From: Heterotrichella gracilis
Taxonomy: Eukaryota; Sar; Xanthophyceae; Tribonematales; Xanthonemataceae
Direction: 5' to 3'
Assembly: GCA_032358255.1 (NCBI GenBank)
Contig: JAULBX010023297.1
Coordinates: 1 to 64,000, forward strand
DNA length: 64,000 nt
Each line of letters begins with the position of its first letter. Within the stretch, counting starts at the first letter, position 1. A model generated the notes under the pieces. The model was not told where the DNA came from. It saw only the letters and a list, made by a program, of their open reading frames with translations, and ran no database searches. Below, piece by piece: positions 36,571-49,256 of the stretch. Position numbers and translations under genes: made by a program.

Positions 36571-39500
36571 TTAGGGTTTGAGGATCCATTTTAGGATGAT
36601 GTACGTGCCTCCGTTGCTGTTGCCCTTGCCGCCACCGTTGCTGTTGCCACCGCCATTGCTGTTCCCGCCGCCATTGCTGTTCCCGCCACCATTGCTGTTC
36701 CCGCCACCATTGCTATTGCCCCCGCCATTGCTGTTCCCGCCGCCGTTGCTGTTCCCGCCACTGCTCTTTCCGCCGCTTGAAGAGCTGGAAGAGGAGCTCT
36801 TGCCACCGCTGGAAGAGCTGCTCTTACCGCCGCTGGAAGAGCTGCTCTTACCGCCGCTAGATGAAGAGCTCTTGCCACCTGTAGCGCGAATGGACCATCG
36901 ATTTGGTACTACCAAAGTAAAACCAAAGCATTACCAAAATACGTTACTTTTCAAGTGCACTGTTTGCATGCACGGCAATGCTACTGGCACATTTGCATTA
37001 GCAATGAGTTACATGAACTTGTTTAGGGTTTAGGGATTAGGGTTATCTATTCTGCACGCCGCAATCATGTCGCAACTTTTTTGCTGCTTAATTTCTTACC
37101 ATTAACTCCTATAATACGTACATACTGATATATCATGCTTACCAGTGGACACGTATATAAATGTGTAGTGCTGCCTTTTAACAGGCTGTTGAGGTAGCAG
37201 CTACACACATTCTGCTGAGCTGAGCTGGTTACGATTAAATCAGGCAACATGTTTTCATGCAGGCAAATTGGCAGTGATGGGGGGGGCACAGGTATTACTA
37301 ATAAAGGGAAATGAGTAACAAAGCCCTGCGCGTGGCAGGAGTCTGGTCACTAGAAAAGCTGTCATTTTAGTAAATGGCTAATGGCTATTGTTTGAATTTG
37401 CCTCATGTGGGCTTTTTGTATAAATAACCCAGGATTAAAAGGGGGCGACAGGTTGCAGCTTTTTACCAGAGGATGAGGAGCTCTTGCCGCCGCTCGAGCC
37501 TGACCCGCTGGATGAACCGGAGCCGCTTGATGAACCAGACCCGCTTGATGAGCCAGAGCCGCTTGATGAACCGGACCCGCTGGATGAGCCAGAGCCGCTG
37601 GATGAACCAGACCCGCTGGATGAACCGGACCCGCTTGATGAACCAGACCCGCTTGATGAGCCAGAGCCGCTTGATGAACCGGACCCGCTTGATGAGCCAG
37701 AGCCGCTTGATGAACCGGACCCGCTGGATGAACCGGACCCGCTGGATGAACCAGACCCGCTGCTGCTCTTGCCTCCTGATGATGATGAGGAGCTGGCGCC
37801 GCTGCTGCTTGCACCTGCAGCATGGTTGGAACAGTAGGTTATCAATTGTTGTTCAACAGCCAAAAGCGCACTGGGGTTGGGGTTAGTAGGTTGTGGGTTG
37901 GGGTTGTGGGTAGGGATCACCAGGGCTCAAAAGTGCTGGGGTGGAATTGGGGAGTACCCATTCTAAAGGATCAGACTACATTGGCCGTGGTTTGCTGTTT
38001 TTTTGGGTTGGTTGGGGTTGGGCCACCTATGCTTACTGCGCTAGGGGTGGAAAAGAGGAATACCCATTTAAGGGTAAATAAGGAACTCCTTAGTAGCTTG
38101 TAAGTTGGCCAACTTTAATATCCTGGTGTTATCCATATAGGTCACTACGTGCGCAATGTGCTTCCAGTTTCAGCTCATCCAAATTTAAAATGGGTTTAGG
38201 GTTAAGGGTTCAGGGAGCGGGGTTTAGCCTAGACAGTTTCAGGCTCACCAGATGAGGATGAGGTGCTACCAGATGACGAGCTCTTGCCTCCGGAAGAGGA
38301 TGACGAACTGGCGCCGCTGCTGCTTGCACCTGGAGCACCGAATAAACAGTGAGTTGGTGGAGTGCCACTGAAAACCCGGAGTTACCAATGCTAGGGGTGC
38401 CACTGCGGCAGTGGAGACCTTGCTACAAGGGCAGTACCCATCTAATGTGATTTGTACACATAAGCAAGGTTTTACATTTACAAAAGCAATACCTAAGTGA
38501 GGTAAGTGATATGGAGCTGGGTATACTGCACAGCTGTCCTACTAGGAGCACAGCTGTCCTCTACCTAGTAGGACAAGGGGGAGGTCTTTGTAAATTACCC
38601 CGTTGGCCATGCCAGGTGGATCAATCCTATATTCTAAACCCTAAACCCTAACCGTGACAAATGGGAACATGCTGAATCTGGCCCAACTCCCACCTGATGA
38701 CGAAGAGGTGCTGCCCCCCGAGGAGGAGGACGAGCTTGCGCCGCTGCTGCTGGCACCTGCACCATGCAAGGTGGCCAGTGACTTGGTATATGTTAATAAG
38801 CATCATTGCAAGTTGTACAAGGTCTCTGTAGCTGTTAACATTCTTTATATAATTATCAATTGATTTTTTGTAATCACCGGTTACAGTGACCGGATACAGT
38901 ACCTGGCCACAGAGTGGTGCGCACCGCATGTGAAATACGTCAGTTAGGGTTATGCTAGCTGATGTATTGCCAGCGGCTATGTATTGTAATGCTTTGTATA
39001 TGGTAACTAGGCAATCACTTATGCATGAGTGCACAGGGAGGGTGGGTGTATACACACGTGGTGCCTAGGTAGCTCAGCTCAAGCTGAGTACTAGCGTGAC
39101 AATGGCACATTGCGTGGCACAGGAACAGGGCCTGGAAGCAATGGCAAGGCTTGGGGAACTAGGTCAACACTGAAAGGGGCAATGTTAATCCCCACCTGAC
39201 GATGACGAGGTACTTCCCCCTGAGGAAGATGTTCCCCCGGAGGAGGAGGAGCTTGCGCCGCTGCTGCTGGCACCTGCATCATGCATGGTTGACGATAACT
39301 GAGTTGGTATTAAACCAGGGGGTACAAGCCACAGGGTGACGCCGGGGGCCACAATGATCTGATGTGAACTGGCCATACTGTTACTGGATGGGGTTTAGGG
39401 TTTAGGGTTTAGGGTTTAGGACAAAACTTCTGACACCTGGTGGTCCATATGGAAGTCACATTCCACAGCATGATAAGTCCACATAATTAAACTCGTATAC

Positions 39501-42500
39501 TAGAATTCCCGTTGTGTTATACTTTGAATTCGAAAACCAATACACATCGAATATTCACATATAAGTCAGTTTTGAGTTGTTACTAGCTGCATCGTGATAC
39601 ATTGCAATCAGGGTAACCGAGGATACTGCGCAGCGGGGCAAGGGGGTGTGGCACACAAGTGCCTAGGTAGCTGGGTTACTAGGTGACAGCACAGGGGACA
39701 CTGTCAGGGAGCAATGGCAGAGCCTAAAGGCTAGGCCACACAGAAGGGTGCATTGCCCAACCCCCACCTGACGATGACGAGGTACTGCCTCCCGAGGATG
39801 ATGTTCCCCCGGAAGAGGATGAGCTTGCGCCGCTGCTGCTGGCACCTGCACCGTGCGGGATGGACACTACTTTGGTAAATGCTGTCATAATAGGTTCCCG
39901 ACCAGAGAATGGCACCGACGGGCCCAATTAATCAGCTAACTTTTTGTTGGACAACATTTTTTTTTTTGACGAGGTCAATAATAAAATACTGGAAGGGTTT
40001 GGCAAAGCTCTCGTCAAAATATGGCAACTTTACCAAATATTGGTGACCAACCGTCCTGCAGTTCTGTGGACACAGAACTGGCCTGGAAACACCCGGTGCA
40101 GTGCCCATGTGCTTGCCACCATTATGAGTTTCAAATCAACCTTTTAAGCCGTAATGAGATTGTAACCAGCTGATTTATTGCTGGCAGCAGTTTAGGGTAT
40201 AGGGTGCAGGGTAACTAGGTACATTGTCCAGAGCAAAGGGGTGTGCCACACCAGTGGTACCTGGGTAGCTGGGTTTCAGGCAACTACACATTGCGGGGCA
40301 GGGACAATGGTAGGGCATTGGCATCTGCATGACACACTGTCAGATGGGAGCAATGTCCAACCCTCACCTGACGATGACGAGGTACTCCCCCCTGAGGAGG
40401 ATGTGCCCCCGGAAGAGGAGGAGCTGGCGCCGCTGCTGCTGGCACCTGCACCACGCATGGTAAACAGCGGTTTATTAACTGTTGTCAACTTGGAGAGGTT
40501 ACTTCCCTCAGGTTCGGTCCCCCTTATTACTCACCACATATGTGAGACACGTCAGCTGGGGTATTGCTGGCTAATTTATTGCTGTAACTAGTAAGCAGAT
40601 ATGCAAAACTGCGCAGGGAGGGTGTGTGTGTGGTACCTACGCAAGGAGTACTAGACAGCTGCAGCTGCATGCACAGTGCGGGGCATTGGGACATGGGGCA
40701 ATGGCAAGGCCACTGGCCACTGAGCAGTGACAAGCAATGGGGACGTGGGTGGGGAGTGAGACGCATTAAGACGGTGTGTTGTAATCCATATTTAGATCCA
40801 TGTTTGAATTTATGTTTGTATTACTGTTGCTCAAGATTGTCAGCATTGCGGTCATGGTGGGTGCTGCACTTTGCGGCCAAGCGGGATGCGTGTGAGGTGC
40901 TAGGGACTAGGTCAGACAGGAGGGATGCATTAAGGGTTAAGCTCTCACCTGATGACGACGAGGTACTGCCCCCTGAGGAGGATGTGCCCCCGGAAGAGGA
41001 CGAGCTTGCGCCGCTGCTGCTGGCACCTGCACCATGCGGGATGGACAGTAAGTTAGTAGGTGTCATCAAAACAGGGGTTGCCAGCACAGCCCCTCACATC
41101 TCACAGGGTGCCCACCACATGCGAGATATGTTGGTTGGGGTTAACAACATATAATGCAAGCTGCTATAGGGTTTCTAGGTCACCAGATATGCACAGCTGC
41201 GCAGGGAGGTTGTGTGTGTGGTACCTAGGTAGCAGAGTACTAGGCAACTGCGCAGTGCAGGGCACAGGGACATGGGGCAAGGGTACATACCATATGCCCT
41301 AGGGGACAAGGGGACATAGGGGAGATGCATTGTTCCAACTCACCCGATGATGAAGATGTGCTGCCTCCCGAGGAGGATGTGCCCCCGGAAGAGGAGGAGC
41401 TTGCGCCGCTGCTGCTGGCACCTGAAGCATGCGAGATGGACAGTAACTTAGTAGGTGTTATAAACACAGGTTATTTATCTTAAGATAAGTATTAGCTACG
41501 TAATGGTGGCCCCTTATACCCATCACAAGTGAAATTTAGTAATACCGTATTACTAAACATAGCGTCAGTTGGGGTTATGCCAACTTGTTGTATAGGGTAA
41601 CTAAGCACAGCGCTTGAACCAGGTATGCACAACTGCGCTGGGAGGGTGTGTGTGTAGTATCTAGGTAGCTGAGTACTAGGCAACTGCACATTGCGGGCCG
41701 CACGGGGACAAGGGGCAATGCCATTAGGTATGGCCCAAGGGACTAGGGACATAGGGGGGATGAATTGTTGCAACTCACCCGATGATGAAGAGGTACTGCC
41801 TCCCGAGGAAGATGTGCCCCCGGAAGAGGAGGAGCTTGCGCCGCTGCTGCTGGCACCTGCGTCATTGAAAGATGGAAAACAACTGACTTGGTGTCAAGAC
41901 AGGGGGACAATAACTGAGTTGGATCAAAACTGGCCACACAGGGGTGCCCACCACGTATGGAATGCGCCAGCAACTCCCGGAGTTTTCAACTGTTATGCAT
42001 ATCAGCGGATTTGTTGCTGTATAGGCTAATAGGTCACCAGATATACACAACTGCGCAGGGAGGGTGTGTGTGTGGTACTTAGGTAGCAGAGTACCAGGCA
42101 ACAGCGCAGTGCGGGGCACGGGGACAAGGGGCAATGCCAGTAGGTATGGCCTAGGTAACCACGTCGCACACAAGGGAGCAATATCCCTCACCTGACGACG
42201 ACGACGTACTCCCCCCTGAGGAGGATGTGCCCCCGGAAGAGGATGAGCTTGCGCCGCTGCTGCTGGCACCTGCATCATGCGGGATGGACAGTTACTTAGT
42301 AAATGATGGGCAGTTGAGTTGGTAAACTGCATGGTTGTATAGGGTTTAGAGTTTATGGTTGTTAGGGTTTAGGGTTTAGGGTTTAGGGTTCAGGGGGGGT
42401 TTAGGGTTCTGAACCCTAAACCCTAAACCATGGATGTGCATGGCAATCCAGGCACAAAGGGCAGACTGGGCACAATGCAATGCAACAAAGTGATCAAGCA

Positions 42501-45500
42501 GTTCTGTTTTAGGGTTTAGGGTTTAGGGTAGGGTTTTAAGTAACAAGGGGGTTGTTGCTGATTTGGATGGTTTAGGATGTAGGGTAGGGTTTTAAGTAAC
42601 AAGGGGGTTGTTGCTGATTTTTTATTGTTTAGGGGAAATTGGTAAGGGTCAATTCGAGGTCTGTTGAGCAGCTAGGGGAAGATTCAGGGTTTAGGGTTCA
42701 GGGTTTAGGGTTTGATGGAGGGGGAGGCAATGCCCACGCAGTCTGCATGCAGACACTAAGCATGATGGCAATCCAGACTCAAGGTTTAGGGTTTAGGGTA
42801 GATCACAGAGCAACAGGTGCTTATAATCATGCCAATCGGCAGGCGGGCGCACATGACAGACCATGCAACAGGGATTGCTTTTGGTTCTGCGGCGCCTGGG
42901 GAGGGTGCGGGCGCTTTGGGTGTAGGGTTTAGGAGTCGATGTTATAAACTCTAAAGTTTTGCATGCATGCATGCTTCAGGCAAGCATGGCGGAGGGCGGC
43001 ATGCGCGCAAACACTAGGCGACAGGCAAGGGAGTACTGCGCATCGCTCACCTGACGATGAAGAGGTGCTGCCTCCCGAGGAAGAGGAGGAGCTTGCGCCA
43101 CTGCTGCTGGCACCTGCACCATGCGGGATGGACAGTTGACTTAGTGCCTATTGTCATCAGAGCTGGAGTCACCAGCCAAAAGCCAAAGGGGCGGCTGCAA
43201 ACCCCTAGGAGCAGTGTTACCGCCGATCAATTAAGACCTAATAATTAAGAGCTACATTGCGCCTCGATGTAAAAATAAATGAAATTGACCAGTCATAAAA
43301 TAAAATAAATATCGGCAGTTGGAAAAAGGTTTCCACAGGGGTCATGTGGCGTGTGGGGGTGCATGGGTGGAGTCTATCCATTTTTTCTAGGCTCTGTGGA
43401 TTAAAAGCTTACATTGGCTAGGGTGTTTTGGATGCATTCAGTGGAATACGCAATGAGTGCCACGCCAGTGCTTGGTAGGATGATAGGCCAAAACGCGTCA
43501 ACTTGGCAGAGGAGTAGGGGAAGGGTTTAGGGTTTATGGTTTATGCCACGCTTGGTTTGTAGGGTTTTAATGCTGTGTATGAAACAGAGGGCAGTGGGGC
43601 TTTCATATTGTGCAGACCCAGGCAGCAGAGGGAAAGAGATCACTGTCCCATCAGGGTGCATATATAGAAAGAAAAACCACAATATATAGAGCGCACTGTG
43701 AGTCACTGTCCAAGCCGCACCTGACGACGAGGAGGTGCTGCCCCCGGAGGAGGAGGAGCTTGCGCCGCTGCTGCTGGCACCCGAGGAGGAGGAGGTGCTG
43801 CCCCCCGAGGAGCTGCCGGAGGAGCTGCCGGACCCCGAACCGGACCCCGAACCGCTGCTTGAGCCCGAACCGCTCCCAGAGGATGATCCAGAGCCACTCC
43901 CAGAGGATGAGCCAGACCCAGAGGATGAGCCAGACCCAGAGGATGAGCCTGGAATAGGGTGGTTATGTAACCAAATATGCATAGCTGATCAGTGAGCGTG
44001 TGTGTGTAACCATTCAGTAGCCGAGGAGGCAACTGCACATTGCAGGGCACTGCGGCAGGGCACAAGTTGTATGGCAAGGCCTGTACTATTGCTAACTAGG
44101 TCACACAGAAGGGAGCATTGTCCAAGTCTCACCAGACCCAGATGATGAGCCGCTCCCAGAGGATGATCCGCCCCCAGATGTTCCAGAGGAGGTTCCTGAG
44201 GAGCTTCCAGACGTGCTGCCGCCCGTTCCCCACAGGAGCTTCCTTGCGGTGGTCAGCGGCCTGGGGAACATGGGTGGGGAGTGGCAGTCAGTAGGGGCTA
44301 CGCCACTGGCATATGCATGCATGCGTCCTTTAGCGGTGATAATTGCGCGTGGTGCGACATGGGAGGTGAGGTTTGGGGCAGCTGGGAGGATGGTCGGTAG
44401 GGTTGGTGCAAAAACCCTAAGGACCCTTGCAATCCATGATTTATGGAGGTTCATAAAGTGTGGCTGATTAGACTTACCCCCCAGAAACAATGTGTGCTAA
44501 TATGATGCAAGACAAGAGACTGTTGCATGGCTAATATGATGCCATGCAAGGGTGACTCACTGAAACCTGGCCGATGTCTTGCAGTAAAGTGATAACGTGC
44601 AGGGAACAGTGCAGGGAACATGAACTGTGTTTCATGACCCCAAAGCCCCAAACCCTAAACCCTTATTCACTAGTGCGCACTGACAGGGTGGTCACGTGCC
44701 AACTGAGTTCCAACTAAGTTCCATCCTTGCCACTGGTAAATAAGGGTTAGGGTCATTAGGGTGTAGGGTGTACTCACTGGATTTCATCATCTCCACTGCC
44801 AATCTCCAGAAGGCTGGGACAAGGGGGGGAAATCATGGATATTAGTATACAGTGTGAGTTCTGCATTCGATTTGAGTTTAGGGTTTAGAATATTAAACTA
44901 GTAAGGGTTTAGGGTACTCAAGGTGCACCACTGCCAATCTCAAGAAGGCTGCGACAAGGGGGGGGTCATGTCAGGGCATGCGGGGACATTTCAGAGTGGT
45001 TAGAGCAGTGCGATAGTTGATGTAGGTGATGCACACATCACCTGAAAATGGATACTAGTATACAGTGTGAGCCCTACTGCATTTGATTTAGGTTTGGGGT
45101 TTAGGGTATTAACATAGTAAGGGTTTAGGGTACTCGAGGTGCACTCCTACCTGGTAGGCAGCCCCTGGGTCAGCAGTGCCAACTACATTTATGCAATGCT
45201 AGGATACTTACCTTGCATAGGGTTTCAGGGTTTAGGGTACCCGTGGTGCAGTACGACCTGACGGGCTACCCAGAGGCCAAACCTCGGGTCATGCCACATG
45301 GGGCCCTATTTAGGGGGTTAAGGTTTAGGGTTTAGGGTACCTATGGTAGATGCCAATCCCTGGGACAGCAGGCCACGGCGGTACTGCTAGGGTTTAGGGT
45401 TTAGGGTTTCTATGGTAGAGGCCAAACCCTGGGACAGCAGGCCACGGTGCACTTTTAAGGGTTTAGGGTTCAGGGTTTAGGGTACCCGTGGTGCACTCTT

Positions 45501-46554
45501 ACCTGGTGGGCAGGGCAGATGCCAGTCCCTGGGACAGCAGACCACGGTGCACTTTTAAGGGTTTAGGGTACCCGTGGTGCACTCTTACCTGGTGGGCAGG
45601 GCAGAGGCCAGTCCCTGGGACAGCAGGTCACGGCGGTACTGGATCTCCTGCAGCGCCTGCAGGTCCTGCAATAGGGTTTAGGGTTAGCCTCAACGTCCTG
45701 CATTAGGGTTTCGGTTCTGCATGCACAGGGCCAAAACAGAGGCCACCACACATTTCAAGAATAGCACAGTCCGGAGTCTGGATGATAGTACCACAGGCAT
45801 GCACGCAATTGCAACTGCAGCGCATCATGGTCACGCATGCTATTCAGCAAGGTTGATTGCTGCCTACGGCTGAAGCAACTCGGGACCTCCGATTCCCAAA
45901 AAGGTGCCTGAGTATTACGGCTGTAATCTAATTGGAAACGTCTAGATGCACGCACGTGCATGGGAAGTCTGGCCATGCATGCAACACAAATGGCAGCTAG
46001 GATCTAAGGCTGACAACTGGTGGCATTTGGTCTAGGATAGCGTTAGGAAATCAAGGGTTTCGCATGGCTAGGCTAGGCAGCCACCAGTAACCAAACCCTA
46101 GCCAAACCCTGACACTTCAATAGGGTCAGTCCATGTGGCTCAGGGCCTCCCCATCTCTACAACGCGTTGCGCATAATGGTCCTACCAAATATATAAATAA
46201 ATAACTACGCAGCCCGTCCTTGGACAGAATGGTCCTACCAAGCATTGCCGCATGTATGGACACTGGCACAGACACTGCAAGTGCGTCCCAGGGATTACTT
46301 ACCCTTGCGCTCATTAATTCCCTACACCCTAATTCCTAAACCCTAATCCCTAAACCCTACAAGGCCTGGACATGTCACATCACAGGATTGCTCCCCTTGC
46401 GCTCATTACCTACCCTTATGGATGGTTTAGGTTTTAGTGGTTAGGGTTTAGGGCTCACCTTGCGCTCATCAAACCCCTCCTGGTTGAGGGTCTCTGCAGA
46501 GACCGCCAGGCACAGCAGCGCAACTGCTGCCAGGACAAGGGGCTTCCTAGCCAT
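36571..46554 (-). CDS. Secreted Ser/Gly-rich repeat protein built from an array of phase-1 exons
   Basis: Seventeen exons in coding order: 46554-46459, 45665-45589, 44813-44778, 44260-44133, 43948-43721, 43113-43051, 42269-42192, 41856-41779, 41421-41344, 41026-40949, 40445-40368, 39845-39768, 39273-39196, 38756-38694, 38329-38249, 37814-37467, 36878-36571. They total 1,974 bases, 657 codons plus TAA, with all phases consistent. Exon 1 encodes a signal peptide ([15 protein letters not shown]). A short non-repetitive region follows ([19 protein letters not shown]). Exons 6 to 15 are all phase 1-1, of 63, 78 or 81 bases, each encoding a module like [20 protein letters not shown]. Exons 5 and 16 carry GSGSSSGSG repeats. 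Exon 17 has GGKSSSS, then GGGNSN repeats, then a hydrophobic end ([11 protein letters not shown]). It is likely an extracellular matrix or adhesive protein, possibly O-glycosylated. No family is recognised. Confidence 0.85.
38249..43113 (-). repeat. Tandem exon-plus-intron array inside the Ser/Gly gene
   Basis: Ten module exons recur at intervals of about 400-840 bases. Seven consecutive ones are exactly 78 bases (42269 to 39196). The introns between them are also related: most share CTGCGCAGGGAGGGTGTGTGTGTGGTACCTAGGTAGC, GGGGCAATGCCA and similar blocks. The repeating unit is therefore exon plus intron, and segmental duplication of genomic DNA made the array rather than retrocopying. Confidence 0.9.
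39391..39420. repeat. Interstitial telomere-like (TTTAGGG)4
   Basis: Four perfect TTTAGGG units in an intron of the Ser/Gly gene. Similar short arrays lie at 42364-42429 (with an inverted arm CCCTAAACCCTAAA), 42510-42530, 44646-44662 and 45310-45480. Confidence 0.95.
44925..45555 (-). repeat. Echoes of exons 2 and 3 of the Ser/Gly gene with TTTAGGG tracts
   Basis: Copies of the exon-2 end plus donor (minus-strand reading of CTTACCTGGTGGGCAGGGCAGA..CCAGTCCCTGGGACAGCAG) occur near 45486-45545, 45415-45445, 45345-45380 and 45147-45175. A copy of exon 3 (CCACTGCCAATCTCAAGAAGGCTG) is at 44930-44955. They are punctuated by GGGTTTAGGGTA units. Confidence 0.88.
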
Positions 46555-48354
46555 GATGGAACGTGCAGGGCTAGCCCCACCTCAGCTTGTGAAACAACAC
46601 TGGATTTATATGCTTCCACACCTGCGAACACACATCCATTGGTTAATGGTAAATCGCCATCATATTCAATACTCAGTGGCGCAAGCCTTGAAGTGGCTGC
46701 ATATATATGCAGCATGCAGTGCACTGGCCAGAGTGCACCAGGGACCTCCATCGACTGCACAGTGCTCACACAGGTGTGGATCAAAGCATGGCTATAGCCT
46801 AAATGCTATTTTTCCGCGGAGTAACAGGTGTGCAACGAGCGTGTGCATGGTGTGCCGTGCAAACCAATTGCAAGAACTTCAAATGAGTGGCACTGCTTCC
46901 ATTGAGCGAAGCTGGACAGTGTGCATGTTCAACCAGCGGTCATGGAGCAGTCCATGCAAACCGGCGGTACATACACACATACATGTGCGCATGGACCCTG
47001 GCAGAGTCGTGCAAGTTGCTTAGCAAGTCGTAATCTGACAGAGTTTGGGCACTCGCACGCTGAAATGGTGCAAAGCGGCAGGCTTTGGTTCTGGACAATG
47101 CGAGAGTCACTTGTCTGGACCAGTCTAGACCAGTACTTACCTTGTGTGTGGTACAGCCCACAGCGCTGCTGTATGTATGCAAAGCAGACGTCGACCTCTG
47201 CTAGACGGATTAAGCCACGGCACCTAGCACGAGCTTAGATTGTGCACGGCAACACACAACCACACCTACGCCAGCAACGGATGCCGCACCAGCAACAAGC
47301 TCCTGCCTTTTATAGCCCTTGCACGGCACGGTCACGATGTGCAGCAAGGGACTGCGACCGTCGGCTGCATGCAGCACAACCGGGTTGATGCACGAGCATG
47401 CAGGGCGCCGCTAGTTTGTCGAATTGCGGGTGGTGCCGCATGAGGCTTCAAGAGGCCCCTTCTCCAACAGCGCAAGCATTCCTCGCATGCGAATCCTTTC
47501 GCATGCATGAAGGGTAGGCGCACACGCTCGCTAGAAAGCACGGGCAGCATCTTGCAAGATGCCGCATGATGGCCCTGCTTTTGGGTCCGCAACCGGGTCA
47601 CCCAGTGTTTTATAACAAAAGTGTTCACGTGTGGGGTGTTACTAACGTAGGTGACCTTCAGCGCAACTCCTGCAGAAGCCACCGTTTGCAACCTCTCAGA
47701 GACTACATGTTGGCAACATGCATGCGCTGGAGCACAATCAGGCAGATGGGCAATGGTGACCAATTGACGAGCTCGCATTATACCAAGTCGTGGTGGGTTG
47801 CATGTTGCACACATTTAATTTCGGCCTCATGCAAAAAAGCGACACATCTTCGGCTGCGCCTGCATTTTCGCTGGTAAAGAAGTATTTTCGTAAAATAACT
47901 GACAATTATTAATGTGCATGCAAACCTTTCATAGGCGCCGTCGTGGTGAAATTCAATGCACCTCGCAGTGTTTTTGTCGCAATGACTTATGGTGTCGCAG
48001 GCCTACACGTTTTGAGGTTCAACAAGAGCCCGTCAGACTTTGCATGCATATTATTAACCGACCTCGCCATTACCAGGCCCGGGCTGCCCCACTGGTGAGG
48101 GGTCACTCCCTTCGGAAGGGTTTGGGGTTTACCCTAGTATGCCATCCCGGGAGTTACTGAGCCACCCCAAAATTGGCACAGCCACTCACGGTTGTCGGGC
48201 ATCTAATAATTTCTCCAATTTGCAAATTGCTAGCAGCTTGAAGCTTGAAGCTTGCAACAAGACACCTGGGGGGTACCTATACCTGCCCAGGAATGAACAG
48301 GCAGGTAGCGCACGCTCACGCTGAAACAAGTGGGAAACAAGTGGAGCACAGTCC
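46555..48354. other. Spacer upstream of the Ser/Gly gene
   Basis: About 1.8 kb holding the Ser/Gly promoter. GCATGCA palindromes are frequent. Open frames of 100-190 codons occur but carry no motif I recognise. Confidence 0.5.
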
Positions 48355-48711
48355 TCAGGCCTGCAGCAGCAGCTGTTGATCATCATCTGAAAACGGTTTG
48401 TAGACAGAGAATTTCAAAGCCTTGCTACTTATGAATTCTTCAACAATTTCAACCAGAATGTTTGCCACACGGCCCGTCACTGCCACACCGGGTATTTCAA
48501 CTACATTGAAAATTGAGCCAATCTCAGCAAAAAAATGGCCTTGGAGCCTCACCTGAGGCTGCGAGTGATACCTGGTAGGGCCTAGGACGCCTTCCCTGTC
48601 GCCGATGGGGACAACAACAGCCAGGGGGCACACCATAGGAAAAAGGTTTGGAATGCATATGAGCAGACCTGACGACTCTAGCTATACGTTCAACACGGTG
48701 CGCAGTTGAAT
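48355..48711 (-). CDS. Unidentified coding fragment
   Basis: A protein-like frame starts after a possible CAG acceptor (GTCGTCAG|GTCTGC, about 48667). It reads through NLFPMVCPLAVVVPIGDREGV, with a donor-like CAG|GTGAGG near 48552, and ends with IFNVVEIPGVAVTG, RVANILVEIVEEFISSK and a TGA at 48355. Codon choice and composition look coding, but no family is recognised and no first exon was found. It could be a decayed gene or transposon piece. Confidence 0.35.
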
Positions 48712-49256
48712 TGTTGCTAAGGAGTGAAGTGCGCATCACCCCTGTCACAACGTCATATGGCGAAATGCATCCCATGCAATTCATTGTTCAAGTGTCGACA
48801 TGCTACTACTTGATGCGACGGAATCAAAGCCCAACAACCCTAAAGGAGAACGAAAAGGAAAAAAACGCCCCAACTGTGAACATAGGGCAAAAGGCAGCAA
48901 AGCATGCAAGCACCCTACCCCATTTAAACAGGCAGAGCTTTCCCATGGTAACCCAGCATGATGCTCACCCAGGACGTGTCGCTTTTTGCACATCCTCATT
49001 CAAATGCCCTGGATGCTCATTTGACACCCACTTTGACACTAACCACTAATTGCCATTGGTCCCCACCAGCGGTCCCCGCCAGTGCCTGAACCAGCCCCGC
49101 AACATCCCCGAGCGCTGCTTGTTTTGGCAATCTGCATCAGCCCTACGCACCGCCTAGCGCTTCCCATGCAAAACCCCGCTTACGCACTCCACCAATTTCC
49201 CCCAACAATCCTCATTCAGATACCCGTAACTGAAACCCAGGACACCTATTTTACGC

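Noticed and set aside
37473-37837. Long plus-strand frames with [10 protein letters not shown] or [12 protein letters not shown] repeats
   Set aside because: They are opposite-strand shadows of the GSGSSSGSG repeat exon of the minus-strand Ser/Gly gene, which alone gives a phase-consistent spliced model.
39391-39420. TTTAGGG array as a chromosome end
   Set aside because: Only four units, flanked on both sides by gene sequence, and similar tracts occur across the window.
38249-43113. Regularly spaced near-identical short blocks resembling a CRISPR array
   Set aside because: Spacing is 400-840 bases, the blocks are coding exons with splice sites, and the context is eukaryotic.
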